Assembly: GCA_015059405.1 (NCBI GenBank)
Contig: SVAL01000009.1
Span: forward strand, 1-64,000
DNA from: Bacillota bacterium
Lineage (GTDB): Bacteria > Bacillota_I > Bacilli_A > RF39 > UBA660
Direction: 5' to 3'
Length of the DNA: 64,000 bases
The stretch's first letter is position 1. Every line of letters begins with the position of its first letter. Shown in pieces: positions 38,319-48,679 of this stretch. The notes beneath the pieces were generated by a model. The model saw only the letters and a list, made by a program, of their open reading frames with translations. It was not told the origin of the DNA and did no database searches. The position numbers and the translations under genes are program-made.

Positions 38319-39179
38319 TTACTTCTTTAAAAACTTTTTAATGTCTTTTAATTTATTTCCGGCATCTTTTTTACCTTGTTCATAGGCATCAATAATATTA
38401 TTCATATTTTTATCTAGTCGACTAATTTTTAATTTTTTTGATGGTTCAATTACTAGTACTTCATTTTTTTCTTCTAATTCTCTAATTAGTTTTATTTGGT
38501 TGTTATAATCTATATGTCTATTTTTTAATTTTTCTACAAACTTAGGATAATTTTTATATACTTTTTTAGCAATAGGTAATATTTTTTCTTTTGATTTTTT
38601 ATATGATTTATCTTTAGTTTTAACAATTATACATTTATCATAACCAAGGCTTCTAAAGTACTCAATAGGAATACTATCAGACATACCACCATCTAAATAT
38701 TTTTTACCATCTATTTCAACTATTTGAGATACTACTGGCATAGAAGCAGAAGCACGTAAATAATCAATATTTTTACCTCTTAAACTTTTTAAATAAATGT
38801 ATTCTGGATTTCCTGTTTCGACATTAGTAACTGTTGCGTAAAACTTAGTTTTTGATTTTTCAAAAGTGTCATGATCAAAAGGATATATTTTGTTTGGTAC
38901 TTCATCATAGCAATAATCTGTATCACAAATATTCCCTGATTTAAACCACGATTTAAAACTTAGGAAACGATAATCTTTTCGACATGTTTTATAGTAAGAA
39001 ATACTTCTTTCATATTGTTCAGATACATAACTACATCCATGAATTGAACCAGCACTTACTCCAATTACGGCATCTACATATATTTTATTTTTTAATAATA
39101 CATCTAATACACCTGCGGTATAAATACCACGCATTGCTCCACCTTCTAAAACAAGAGCTGTTTTATGTTCTTTTTTCAT
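38319..39179 (-). CDS. patatin-like phospholipase
   Basis: 'LVLEGGAMRGIYTAGVLDVLL', 'IGVSAGSIHG', 'DGGMSDSIPIEYF'. Confidence 0.93.
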   Translation of the reverse strand: MKKEHKTALVLEGGAMRGIYTAGVLDVLLKNKIYVDAVIGVSAGSIHGCSYVSEQYERSISYYKTCRKDYRFLSFKSWFKSGNICDTDYCYDEVPNKIYPFDHDTFEKSKTKFYATVTNVETGNPEYIYLKSLRGKNIDYLRASASMPVVSQIVEIDGKKYLDGGMSDSIPIEYFRSLGYDKCIIVKTKDKSYKKSKEKILPIAKKVYKNYPKFVEKLKNRHIDYNNQIKLIRELEEKNEVLVIEPSKKLKISRLDKNMNNIIDAYEQGKKDAGNKLKDIKKFLKK

Positions 39180-39259
39180 ATTTATACCTCCACTAAATTT
39201 TATTATAACTTTTTAAAATAATGATAGCAATAAAAAAGAATAGGTTTTTACCTATCCTT

Positions 39260-41827
39260 TTAACTTAATTCAGCAAATATTCTTCTATCAAATTCATATA
39301 GATTACTTGATTTAGTAGCATGATAATATTTACCATTTGTACCACTTGCAAGTTTAATTAAAATACCCTCATCTAATTGATCATCTCTTCCTAAACCAAT
39401 AGTTAAAATTCTAAGGTCCATATCTTTTGATTGTTTAATTATTTCATCATATGTTGGACCTGAAGTTTTATTATCTTCACCATCAGTTAAGAAAACAATA
39501 TATTTTCTAGTTTTAGAATCTTTGTCAAATAGTTTTAATGCTTCTTCTAATCCTGCTCTTCCGTTAGTACCTGAATTAGAATTATATCCACTATCATTTA
39601 CCATATTAAAGATATCAGTTATTAATATTTTTTTATCAACACTCTTATTACTTAAACCATTATTAATTAGTTTAGCAGTTCCAGTAAATGTTACTAATGC
39701 TACTTTACTTTCACTACCAAGAGATGATACAACGTTATGTATAATTTGTTTTCTTATGTTAGTTGGATCACTATCATTCATACTTGATGAAATATCAAGA
39801 ACAAAGACTATTTCTGCTTCTTTGTAATTAGATTCATCAATTTTTTCTAATTTCATGTCTAAATTTTTAGTTTCTTTATTAACGATTGTTATTTTTTCTT
39901 CATAATCTTTGTGCTTAGGCATTTCAAATGTTACTAGATAACTTGTTGCTGGTAAATCTTCTATTTTATATGAACCATTTTCATCAGTAGTTGTTTGATA
40001 ATATACATGTGAGTTTAATTCACTTATTGCAGTTACTACAGTTCCTTCTAATGGTTTATTATTTTTTTTTGATGTTACTACTCCTGATAATGCTCCTGTT
40101 TCTACTTCTAACATCTTAGTAGTTTTAAAAGCTTCTTCTATTATTTTTATTTTATCTTCTGATAAATTATATTGTTTAGCTACTTCGATTACTGCTAAAG
40201 CACAATCTTCAAAGTCAGCATTAGAACTTAATAAATATAATGATGTATACCATACTTTAGCCATTTCTTCTTTAGATGTAAATGCTCCATTATCATACAT
40301 TAAGAAGGCTGTGTAGTTAGGAACACCTGAATTTGTATGTACTCCACCATTATCCCATTCAGTCCAATCAGTTATGTCAGTATTATTGGATAAAAGTTTT
40401 GTTCTCCACTCTTCATTATATGTTTCAGTATCAGCAGGGAAATAATATTTTCCACCTTTTACCATTGGGTCACTATAGCGATTAGGATTAGTCATATCTC
40501 TAAATCCACCCACATCTTCACCAAGTTGGAAATTTTTACCCTCTATTAAAGATCCCATAATATCAGAATAAGCTTCGTTTAATGCTCCACTTTCTCCTTG
40601 GTAAGTTAAGCCAACTATATCTCCTGATACAGCATGTGTATATTCATGAGCCACTATATCTAAACCAGCAGCTAATGATACATTATTCATACTACCAAAA
40701 CCAAATACTTTTATATCTCCGCCATACCAAGAAGCATTTTCATATTCTTTACTTCCAAATAAATTAGAAACAAATCCTATATTAACAAATATTTCAGAAC
40801 CTTTATCATCATATGATTTTCTTCCTAAAATATTATTGTAAAAGTCATATGTTTTAACAAAATTATTCATACCAGTAAGACTATTTTGAATAAAATTAGT
40901 ATTACTATGTATACACAAATCAGTAGACAAACCTCCGTCTTTGCAAAGGTCCACTACTGCTGGTGCTTGTCTTAATTTCATATGAGTAAGAAAAGCTAAT
41001 GAATCTACTAATCCATCTGGATCAGCACCAACATTTGTTGCATTAACAATACTAATATTACGCTTATTATCATGTAATTGATATCCACTTAATGCCATCT
41101 CATTAATTGAAACAGTTACATTTTCTCCAAAAATTCCTTTTCCTGAATATGAGTAATCTGAAGAATAAGATGTATATATCTTATCTACTTTTTCTCCTGT
41201 TTTAGCATTTATAAATAAGTCAAATATTTCTGTATTTGTCATAATACTATAAACATAACAATAAATTGGAGTACCATCTTTTATATAGATATATTTTGTT
41301 TGAGAAACTACTTCATAATTTCCTTTAATAAAAGTATTTAAAGTTTCTTTAGTTTTATCAATACTAATACTAGAATATGTACTTACATTATCTAATGGTA
41401 CATATTTACCAGTAATACTAGTTACTTCTTTATCTTTATTTACTGTAACAACTAGTTCATTTCCATAAACTTTAACACCACTATACTTTTGATTTAATTT
41501 ATAAAAAGTAAAATCTCCACTTTCTTGAACTTTTTTTATTTCTAATACATCTGATGCTTTTTCTATTTTAAAATAATCTTTTACTTCTTCAATTACCTTA
41601 ATAGCATCATTTTTATTTTCTACTTTAGTTGTTACTTCATCTTTACCAACGTATTTAGCAACACCATCATCATTTAAAATAACATTTGGTCTTTTATTAA
41701 TAACATTTAATTTATTTTTATTTGAGTCTTTATCTTTATCTGTATTTATTAATAAAATACAAGTAATTATAATTGTAATAACAGCGATTATAGAGGCTAC
41801 CATTATAATGGTCTTTTTATTTTTCAT
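39260..41827 (-). CDS. thermolysin-like M4 metalloprotease with FTP propeptide, CarboxypepD_reg-like domain and C-terminal VWA domain
   Basis: 'DIVAHEYTHAVSGDIVGLTYQGESGALNEAYSDIMG'; 'LSGVVTSKKNNKPLEGTVVTAISELNSHVYYQTTTDENGSYKIEDLPA'; 'AEIVFVLDISSSMNDSDPTNIRKQ'. Confidence 0.93.
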   Translation of the reverse strand: MKNKKTIIMVASIIAVITIIITCILLINTDKDKDSNKNKLNVINKRPNVILNDDGVAKYVGKDEVTTKVENKNDAIKVIEEVKDYFKIEKASDVLEIKKVQESGDFTFYKLNQKYSGVKVYGNELVVTVNKDKEVTSITGKYVPLDNVSTYSSISIDKTKETLNTFIKGNYEVVSQTKYIYIKDGTPIYCYVYSIMTNTEIFDLFINAKTGEKVDKIYTSYSSDYSYSGKGIFGENVTVSINEMALSGYQLHDNKRNISIVNATNVGADPDGLVDSLAFLTHMKLRQAPAVVDLCKDGGLSTDLCIHSNTNFIQNSLTGMNNFVKTYDFYNNILGRKSYDDKGSEIFVNIGFVSNLFGSKEYENASWYGGDIKVFGFGSMNNVSLAAGLDIVAHEYTHAVSGDIVGLTYQGESGALNEAYSDIMGSLIEGKNFQLGEDVGGFRDMTNPNRYSDPMVKGGKYYFPADTETYNEEWRTKLLSNNTDITDWTEWDNGGVHTNSGVPNYTAFLMYDNGAFTSKEEMAKVWYTSLYLLSSNADFEDCALAVIEVAKQYNLSEDKIKIIEEAFKTTKMLEVETGALSGVVTSKKNNKPLEGTVVTAISELNSHVYYQTTTDENGSYKIEDLPATSYLVTFEMPKHKDYEEKITIVNKETKNLDMKLEKIDESNYKEAEIVFVLDISSSMNDSDPTNIRKQIIHNVVSSLGSESKVALVTFTGTAKLINNGLSNKSVDKKILITDIFNMVNDSGYNSNSGTNGRAGLEEALKLFDKDSKTRKYIVFLTDGEDNKTSGPTYDEIIKQSKDMDLRILTIGLGRDDQLDEGILIKLASGTNGKYYHATKSSNLYEFDRRIFAELS

Positions 41828-42614
41828 CTTTTTCTACCTCCTTTTTTTCAACAACAGTATGTTCATATTCTTCTTCATACCACCAAATACCCATACGTAT
41901 TTCTATTAGTTCTCCGCTTGAGAACCATCCATCATTATCAAATCTAAAGATGTAATATGGATTTCCTACTTTTCCTTTTTCTCCAAAAGTCCATACTAAT
42001 AAATCTTCATCTTGATAGAAAGTTCCATCTTCTTTTCCATATTTTTCAACAATATCATCATATCTAGTACCATATTTAATGAAATCATCTATTACTACAT
42101 CTGATTCTTCATAGAAATTTACTTTTAATAAAAGAGTATCATCATACTTACATTCTTTATTTTCAGAGCAATAGAATGCTCCTAAGAATTGTGCTTCTTT
42201 TTCATTATCATAGAAATTATACATAGCAATAGAATCACTTTCTACATATGAATCATCTGTTAAATATTGATCTTCAAAAGAGATACCATTTTTCTTATAT
42301 TTAGATACTTTTTCTCCTAAATAAAACTCTTTTTCATCTAGAGTAAATTTCATATAGTGAGTTTTATTAATATTTAAAAGAGCATCTCTTCTTTCATTTT
42401 TAGGATTCATTAAAGATACTACTACAATAATTATTATTACTAATAATACGATTCCTCCTAAAAAGAAATATTTGTACTTGCTAAATAAACTTTGTTTTAA
42501 ATAAACAACTGGTTGATTACTTAATTGGTCATTATTTTGGTTTATAGGAGTTCCACAGAAAGAGCACTTTTTACTTCTTCCATCTACTACTCCACCACAT
42601 TTACTACATAACAT
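41817..42614 (-). CDS. zinc-ribbon membrane protein
   Basis: 'MLCSKCGGVVDGRSKKCSFCGTPI' then TM 'YFFLGGIVLLVIIIIVVVSLM'. Confidence 0.75.
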   Translation of the reverse strand: MLCSKCGGVVDGRSKKCSFCGTPINQNNDQLSNQPVVYLKQSLFSKYKYFFLGGIVLLVIIIIVVVSLMNPKNERRDALLNINKTHYMKFTLDEKEFYLGEKVSKYKKNGISFEDQYLTDDSYVESDSIAMYNFYDNEKEAQFLGAFYCSENKECKYDDTLLLKVNFYEESDVVIDDFIKYGTRYDDIVEKYGKEDGTFYQDEDLLVWTFGEKGKVGNPYYIFRFDNDGWFSSGELIEIRMGIWWYEEEYEHTVVEKKEVEKDEK

Positions 42615-42701
42615 TTTAATCCTCCCTATTCTAAAATAATTGTATCACTTTTAAGGCATTAAAAAAAGCAATATTTTTATATTGCTTTAGTTTTTATTTT
42701 T

Positions 42702-43700
42702 TTATTTAAATGCTTCTTCAATAGCAACTGCTACTGCAACGGTTGCACCTACCATTGGGTTGTTACCCATACCAATTAATCCCATCATTTCAACATGAGC
42801 TGGAACTGATGATGATCCCGCAAATTGTGCATCACTATGCATTCTTCCCATAGTATCAGTCATACCATATGAAGCAGGTCCTGCTGCCATATTATCTGGG
42901 TGTAGAGTTCTACCTGTTCCTCCACCTGATGCTACTGAAAAATATTTTTTACCAATTTCAATACATTCTTTTTTATATGTTCCTGCTACTGGATGTTGGA
43001 AACGAGTTGGGTTTGTTGAGTTACCAGTAATAGATACATCAACACCTTCTAAGTGCATTATTGCTACACCTTCTCTTACGTCATTAGCTCCATAACAACG
43101 AACTTTACTTCTTTCTCCATCAGAGTATTTAATTTCTTCTACTACATTTACTTTTCCTGTGAAGAAATCGAAATCAGTTTTTACATAAGTAAATCCATTT
43201 ATTCTAGAAATTACTTGAGCTGCATCTTTTCCTAATCCATTTAAAATTACTTGTAATGGTTCTTTTCTTACTTTATTAGCACTTTTTGCGATACCAATTG
43301 CTCCTTCTGCTGCTGCGAATGATTCATGTCCAGCTAAGAAAGCAAAACATTTAGTTTCTTCAGTAAGCAACATTGATGCAAGATTACCATGACCTAATCC
43401 TACTTTACGATCATCTGCTACACTTCCTGGAATACAGAAAGCTTGTAATCCTTCACCGATTGCTTTAGCTGCATCTGATGCTTTAGTTCTACCTGATTTA
43501 ATAGCTATAGCAGCACCTAGTGTATATGCCCAACATGCATTTTCAAAACATATTGGTTGAACGCCTTTAACTATTTCATATGGATCAAAACCTTTTTCTT
43601 TACAAATATTTCTTGCATCTTCAAAATCTTTAATTCCATATTTATCCATTACTGGTTGAATTTGATTTATTCTTCTTTCATAACTTTCAAATAATGCCAT
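42702..43700 (-). CDS. GGGtGRT-family protein
   Basis: 'FSVASGGGTGRTLHPDNMAAGPASYGMTDTMGRMHSDAQFAG'. Confidence 0.9.
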   Translation of the reverse strand: MALFESYERRINQIQPVMDKYGIKDFEDARNICKEKGFDPYEIVKGVQPICFENACWAYTLGAAIAIKSGRTKASDAAKAIGEGLQAFCIPGSVADDRKVGLGHGNLASMLLTEETKCFAFLAGHESFAAAEGAIGIAKSANKVRKEPLQVILNGLGKDAAQVISRINGFTYVKTDFDFFTGKVNVVEEIKYSDGERSKVRCYGANDVREGVAIMHLEGVDVSITGNSTNPTRFQHPVAGTYKKECIEIGKKYFSVASGGGTGRTLHPDNMAAGPASYGMTDTMGRMHSDAQFAGSSSVPAHVEMMGLIGMGNNPMVGATVAVAVAIEEAFK

Positions 43701-43711
43701 AATACGTCCTC

Positions 43712-44404
43712 CTATTCTACCCTTGGGTCAATTTTCTTAACCGCTTCATCAAATCTACCATATTTTCCACTTGCTTTTTCGATAGCTTCCATTGGTTCGA
43801 TTCCTTTTTTAATGTTTTCCATCATTTTTCCTAGGTTAACATATTTATAACCAATTATTTGATTATCTTTATCTAAACCGATTTCTACAATATAACCTTC
43901 TGCTAATTCTAGATATCTTGGTCCTTTTACTTTAGTTGAGTAAATAGTACCAACTTGGCTTCTTGTTCCTTTTCCTAAGTCTTCTAATCCTGCACCTATT
44001 GCTAGTCCACCTTCTGAGAAAGCTGATTGGCTACGACCATATACTATTTGTAAGAATAGTTCGCGCATCGCAGTATTAATAGCATCACATACTAAGTCTG
44101 TATTTAATGCTTCAAGGATTGTTTTACCTACTAAAATTTCTCCAGCCATTGCTGCACTATGAGTCATTCCACTACATCCTAATGTTTCAACAAGTGCTTC
44201 TTCAATAATTCCTTCTTTAATATTTAAAGTTAGTTTACAAGCACCTTGTTGAGGAGCACACCAACCTATACCATGAGTTAATCCTGATATATCTTTTATT
44301 TCTTTTGCTTTTACCCATTTACCTTCTTCAGGTATTGGTGCTGGTCCATGATCAACACCTTTTGCTACTGGGCACATTTCTTCTACTTCTTTTGTATAAA
44401 TCAT
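43712..44404 (-). CDS. IscU/NifU-like iron-sulfur scaffold-type protein
   Basis: 'ETLGCSGMTHSAAMAGEILVGKTILEAL', 'HGIGWCAPQQGACKLTL'; 7 nt intergenic gap to the GGGtGRT gene. Confidence 0.8.
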   Translation of the reverse strand: MIYTKEVEEMCPVAKGVDHGPAPIPEEGKWVKAKEIKDISGLTHGIGWCAPQQGACKLTLNIKEGIIEEALVETLGCSGMTHSAAMAGEILVGKTILEALNTDLVCDAINTAMRELFLQIVYGRSQSAFSEGGLAIGAGLEDLGKGTRSQVGTIYSTKVKGPRYLELAEGYIVEIGLDKDNQIIGYKYVNLGKMMENIKKGIEPMEAIEKASGKYGRFDEAVKKIDPRVE

Positions 44405-44484
44405 AAATATCCTCCTATACTTATATAAAAATTATATCATGAATAATTTTTTTATATTAATTTTTTAAATATTTATACACTTTT

Positions 44485-44901
44485 TTACAATTCTTCTTTT
44501 ATTAAAATTGATACTTTTTCCTTTATACTTTCATATAACTCTTTATTAAAAAATTCATTTATATATGACTTTAATTTAACTATTTCATTATATCTTTCCA
44601 TTTCATTAGAATTATTAGAATAGTCTTTTTCAATTATATTTAATTCTTTTATTAAGAAGTTTTCTAATTCTTCATAATTAATTTTATTCTTACTTTGATA
44701 TAAATAATTATTTATAGAAAAATTATGTGTTTCTTTATTAAAAGCAGTATTCCACATATATTTATATACATTTAATTCTTTATCTATTAATATTCCAAAT
44801 CCAGAAAATTCTGTTTCTTTATAAATATCCAAGTACGCTTCTTGTCTTTTTTCATTTAAAGTATTTGCGATTTCACTTTCTTTTTGACTTATCTTTTTCA
44901 T
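44485..44901 (-). CDS. hypothetical protein
   Basis: ORF; probable start MKKISQ. Confidence 0.5.
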   Translation of the reverse strand: MKKISQKESEIANTLNEKRQEAYLDIYKETEFSGFGILIDKELNVYKYMWNTAFNKETHNFSINNYLYQSKNKINYEELENFLIKELNIIEKDYSNNSNEMERYNEIVKLKSYINEFFNKELYESIKEKVSILIKEEL

Positions 44902-44940
44902 ACTATCACCATTTTCATTATACAATAAAAAGAAGAAAAA

Positions 44941-45981
44941 TTATTCTTTTTCTTCTTTTGGTTCTTCATCTATTTCTTCTATTTTATTTTCTTCTTGTTC
45001 TTGTCTTTCTTTTTCTTGTAATTCTCTTACTACTTCTTCACTATCATAGTCATCAAAGATAGTATCAAGTGTTGTTTTACCAGTTTTGTGAGAAATTAAT
45101 ATATTAATATGTTTTCCTATATAATATAAAAATCCTGCTGCTGTTGTTAAAAGTATGAATAATAACAAATATAAGAATGAAATATCACTTGCTTCTTTAA
45201 CTAGATAATTTAATGGAGCTGCTTCTATTCCACCAGTAAATTTTAATTCTTTTAATCCATAATATCCTACTAAAAAGATAAGTGTATTAACTGCAAGTGG
45301 TGCAATTATATATAATATACCAGTTAAAATATTAAAATTAATTAATGATATTAATATAAATGTTAATATTATACATACTAATGATATCACTAGTAATGTA
45401 TCATTATAAACTATATCTACAATTTCTTTAATATATGTATCTTCTTTTAATTCTTCAAATTTTTTATCTACTTCTTGATATACTACTTCTAAATCTTTTT
45501 CAGTTACTATTTTATTATTTGATAAATCTATTGAAGTATTATTATCTATATACTCTTCTATTTTATCTTTTATTCCTAAATCAAATCCATTATCTTGAAG
45601 AATAGAATTTAATCCACCAGAATATTCATCTAATTTTGCATCTATATATTTTTCTATTCCTAAAGCAATTCTTTTATTTAATTCATCTATGTTTATTTTG
45701 GGATCTTTTTCTATTATATTAAATTCATAAAGAACTTTATCTGCGATATAGTGATCTATAATATCTTTAATTTCTATATATTCTAATAATTCTTTACTCA
45801 TTTCAGTATCTATATTTTCATTAAATTTTATTTCTTCTAAATAATTAGTATTTTCTAATGCATAATAGATATTATCATGAGTAATTAAATCTTTTACGGC
45901 AGAAGTTCCACTAAATATTAATAATGATATAAAAAAGATAAATGCTAGTAAATGAGATGAGAAATTCTTTATTAAATTCAT
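44941..45981 (-). CDS. hypothetical membrane protein
   Basis: N-term TM, soluble segment, several C-terminal TMs, acidic tail. Confidence 0.65.
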   Translation of the reverse strand: MNLIKNFSSHLLAFIFFISLLIFSGTSAVKDLITHDNIYYALENTNYLEEIKFNENIDTEMSKELLEYIEIKDIIDHYIADKVLYEFNIIEKDPKINIDELNKRIALGIEKYIDAKLDEYSGGLNSILQDNGFDLGIKDKIEEYIDNNTSIDLSNNKIVTEKDLEVVYQEVDKKFEELKEDTYIKEIVDIVYNDTLLVISLVCIILTFILISLINFNILTGILYIIAPLAVNTLIFLVGYYGLKELKFTGGIEAAPLNYLVKEASDISFLYLLLFILLTTAAGFLYYIGKHINILISHKTGKTTLDTIFDDYDSEEVVRELQEKERQEQEENKIEEIDEEPKEEKE

Positions 45982-46050
45982 ATAATCACCTTCTTTATTT
46001 TTTACAATGTAATTATATCATAAAATTATATATATTAAAATTAATCATTA

Positions 46051-46077
46051 AAAAACACCTATTAAAGGTGTTTTTTT
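46051..46077 (-). terminator. terminator of proS
   Basis: AAAAACACCTATTAAAGGTGTTTTTTT. Confidence 0.8.
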
Positions 46078-47779
46078 ACATAGATTGTTCATTTATTAAT
46101 TTAGAAATAATTTCATAAACATTATTTATTTCTATATCAATACTTTCTTTTTCTTTTCTTTGTTTTAATTCTACTTTGTTTTCATCTATTTTCTTACCAA
46201 CAGTAATACGAAGTGGTATTCCTATTAAATCCATATCTTTAAATTTAACTCCTGGTCTTTCATTTCTATTATCTAAAATTACTTCAATACCCTTTTTAGT
46301 TAATTCTTGATATAAATTATTAGCAACTTCTACTTGTTTTTCATCTTTATCATTTATTAAAACAATGGATACTTGATATGGTGCGATATTCATTGGTAAG
46401 ATAATTCCATTTTCATCATTATTTTGTTCTATGATAGCTGCAAGAATTCTACCTATTCCTATACCATAACATCCCATAACTACTGGATGAGAGTTATTTT
46501 CTTCATCTAAGTATGTTAATCCTAAACTTTCTGAATACTTAGTTCCTAGTTTAAATGTATTACCTATTTCTATTCCTTTTTTAAAGTATAGGTTTCCACC
46601 ACAACAAGGACATTTATCCCCTTCCATTACATTTGCAATATCTGCTTGTAAATATACTTTAAAATCTTTTAAATTAACATTTTTATAGTGATAGTCTGTT
46701 TTGTTTGCTCCGACTAAGAAATTCTTCATTCCTTCAACTTCATTATCTATAATTACAGGTATTTCTATTCCAACTGGTCCCGCAAAGCCTACTTGAGCTT
46801 TAGTTATTCTTTCTACATCAGCATAGTCTGCTAATTCTATTTCTTTGGCATTTAATAATTTTAATAATTTATATTCATTTACTTCACGATGAGATTTAAC
46901 CATTACTGCATAGAATTTACCATCTATCTTATAAATTAAAGTCTTTGCCATTTTAGATGTTGGAATTCCATAATTATTAACAAGATCATCTATAGTTTTT
47001 ACATTTGGTGTATGAATTAGTTCTAATTCTAATTCTTGTTCATCATCTACTATTTTTTGATCTACACATTCGGTAATTTCAATATTAGATGATAAATCAC
47101 ATTTATCACAAAGTACTAATATATCTTCACCAATTTCTGTTACTGCTTGGAATTCTTCTGATAAAAGTCCTCCCATTACACCAGTTGATGCTGTTACTAT
47201 CTTATAATCAATTCCCATACGATCAAAGATTTTTTTATAAGCATCAAACATCTTCATATATGAAATATGTAATCCATCTAAATCTCTATCAAATGAATAA
47301 GCATCTTTCATAATAAATTCTCTTACACGAATAAGTCCATATCTTGGACGTGGTTCATCACGATATTTATTAGCTATTTGATATAAATTAATTGGCATAT
47401 CTTTATAAGATTTAATATGATCTTTAGCTACTTCAACAAACATTTCTTCATGTGTTGGTCCTAGTACATAATTTCTACCATATCTATCTTTTAAAGAGAA
47501 CATATCGTTACCAAAATTTTCTCTTCTACCACTTTTTATATAAACATCTTCAGGAAGTAGTGACGGCATTACGAGTTCTGCTGCATTAGCATTATTCATC
47601 TCTTCTCTAACAATGTTTTCAATTTTTTTAATTACTCGTAATCCTAACGGTAAAAAGTAATAAATCCCACTACCTGCTTTTTTTACCATTCCACTTCTAA
47701 CTAAAAGATTTCCACTAATTGTTTCTTCATCTTTGGAATTTTCTCTAATAGTTACGAAAAAGTTTTCTTTTAATTTCAT
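46076..47779 (-). CDS. proS: prolyl-tRNA synthetase
   Basis: 'LLVRSGMVKKAGSGIYYFLPLGLRV', 'LGPTHEEMF', 'KYRDEPRPRYGLIRVREFIMKDAYSFD', 'GCYGIGIGRILAAIIEQ'. Confidence 0.97.
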   Translation of the reverse strand: MKLKENFFVTIRENSKDEETISGNLLVRSGMVKKAGSGIYYFLPLGLRVIKKIENIVREEMNNANAAELVMPSLLPEDVYIKSGRRENFGNDMFSLKDRYGRNYVLGPTHEEMFVEVAKDHIKSYKDMPINLYQIANKYRDEPRPRYGLIRVREFIMKDAYSFDRDLDGLHISYMKMFDAYKKIFDRMGIDYKIVTASTGVMGGLLSEEFQAVTEIGEDILVLCDKCDLSSNIEITECVDQKIVDDEQELELELIHTPNVKTIDDLVNNYGIPTSKMAKTLIYKIDGKFYAVMVKSHREVNEYKLLKLLNAKEIELADYADVERITKAQVGFAGPVGIEIPVIIDNEVEGMKNFLVGANKTDYHYKNVNLKDFKVYLQADIANVMEGDKCPCCGGNLYFKKGIEIGNTFKLGTKYSESLGLTYLDEENNSHPVVMGCYGIGIGRILAAIIEQNNDENGIILPMNIAPYQVSIVLINDKDEKQVEVANNLYQELTKKGIEVILDNRNERPGVKFKDMDLIGIPLRITVGKKIDENKVELKQRKEKESIDIEINNVYEIISKLINEQSM

Positions 47780-47820
47780 AAATATACCTCCTAAATGTTT
47801 TTATTTTTAATATTTTAAAT

Positions 47821-48015
47821 ATAAAAAAGAGGATGGTATAAGGAGTGCATAGGCACGGTACCATCCTCTTTTTAACTTAATTTGATAACGGTTGTTAACC
47901 GAAAATGATTAGTTTTTCTCCTGGGTAGGAATATAAATAGATAATTATTAGGTTTACACTATCCCTAACTCACTTTTAATTAGAGCTATAAATATTATGT
48001 CCCGTTCAACAATTT
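47821..48015 (-). ncRNA. T-box leader of proS
   Basis: Minus strand GAGGATGGTACCGTGC antiterminator, terminator GAGGATGGTA...TACCATCCTCTTTTT, stem I TTAGGGATAGTGTAAACCTAA; proposed specifier CCU. Confidence 0.9.
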
Positions 48016-48064
48016 AAAATATTAGTTGAATTTTAATATATATTTTTTATTTTGTCAAATATTT

Positions 48065-48670
48065 TTATATTTCTTTAAAACTTTCCATAATATTATTAAA
48101 TTCTTGTTGAACTAAATTTTCATTACTTTTTAAAGTCCAAATCATTATTTGAACATAATAGTTTTCAGTTTCAATAGCATATGATCGTATATATGTATTA
48201 ATGCTATCTTCATTAGTATTATAAAATTCTATATATTGAGCATTCTTACCATCTATAACTACATCTTTATATTCTGAAATAGTTATACCATAATGAGTTT
48301 GTTTTTGAGTAAAGACATCACTTTTAAATATTTCAAAAGTATCAGTAACATCTAATTTATTAGTTACTACTGCAACTAAATATGCATTTCTTATTTCGTT
48401 TTTTAATTCTATAACAGCATTAGCGTTAAGAGATTTTTTTTCTTTTACTTCACTCCAAGTACTAGGAGCTTTTATAGAGAATATACCATCATAACTAGTA
48501 TGACTTTTATATAGTTTTTTATTTTCTACTATCTTGTCATAATCTTTTTCTTGTTGATTTCTTATTATCATATTAGTAGCATTTCTAATAAGTATAAATG
48601 CAACTAAACCAATTAGTAGAACAATACATACTATTATTAATCCCCTTTTTATCTTATTAATATTTGACAT
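48065..48670 (-). CDS. hypothetical membrane-anchored protein
   Basis: N-term TM then a PsbP/'SAPSTW'-like extracellular domain. Confidence 0.55.
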   Translation of the reverse strand: MSNINKIKRGLIIVCIVLLIGLVAFILIRNATNMIIRNQQEKDYDKIVENKKLYKSHTSYDGIFSIKAPSTWSEVKEKKSLNANAVIELKNEIRNAYLVAVVTNKLDVTDTFEIFKSDVFTQKQTHYGITISEYKDVVIDGKNAQYIEFYNTNEDSINTYIRSYAIETENYYVQIMIWTLKSNENLVQQEFNNIMESFKEI

Positions 48671-48679
48671 AAGTCACCT

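Noticed and set aside
47821-48060. Possible tRNA or small ORF in the proS leader
   Set aside because: Explained by T-box antiterminator/terminator and stem I motifs.
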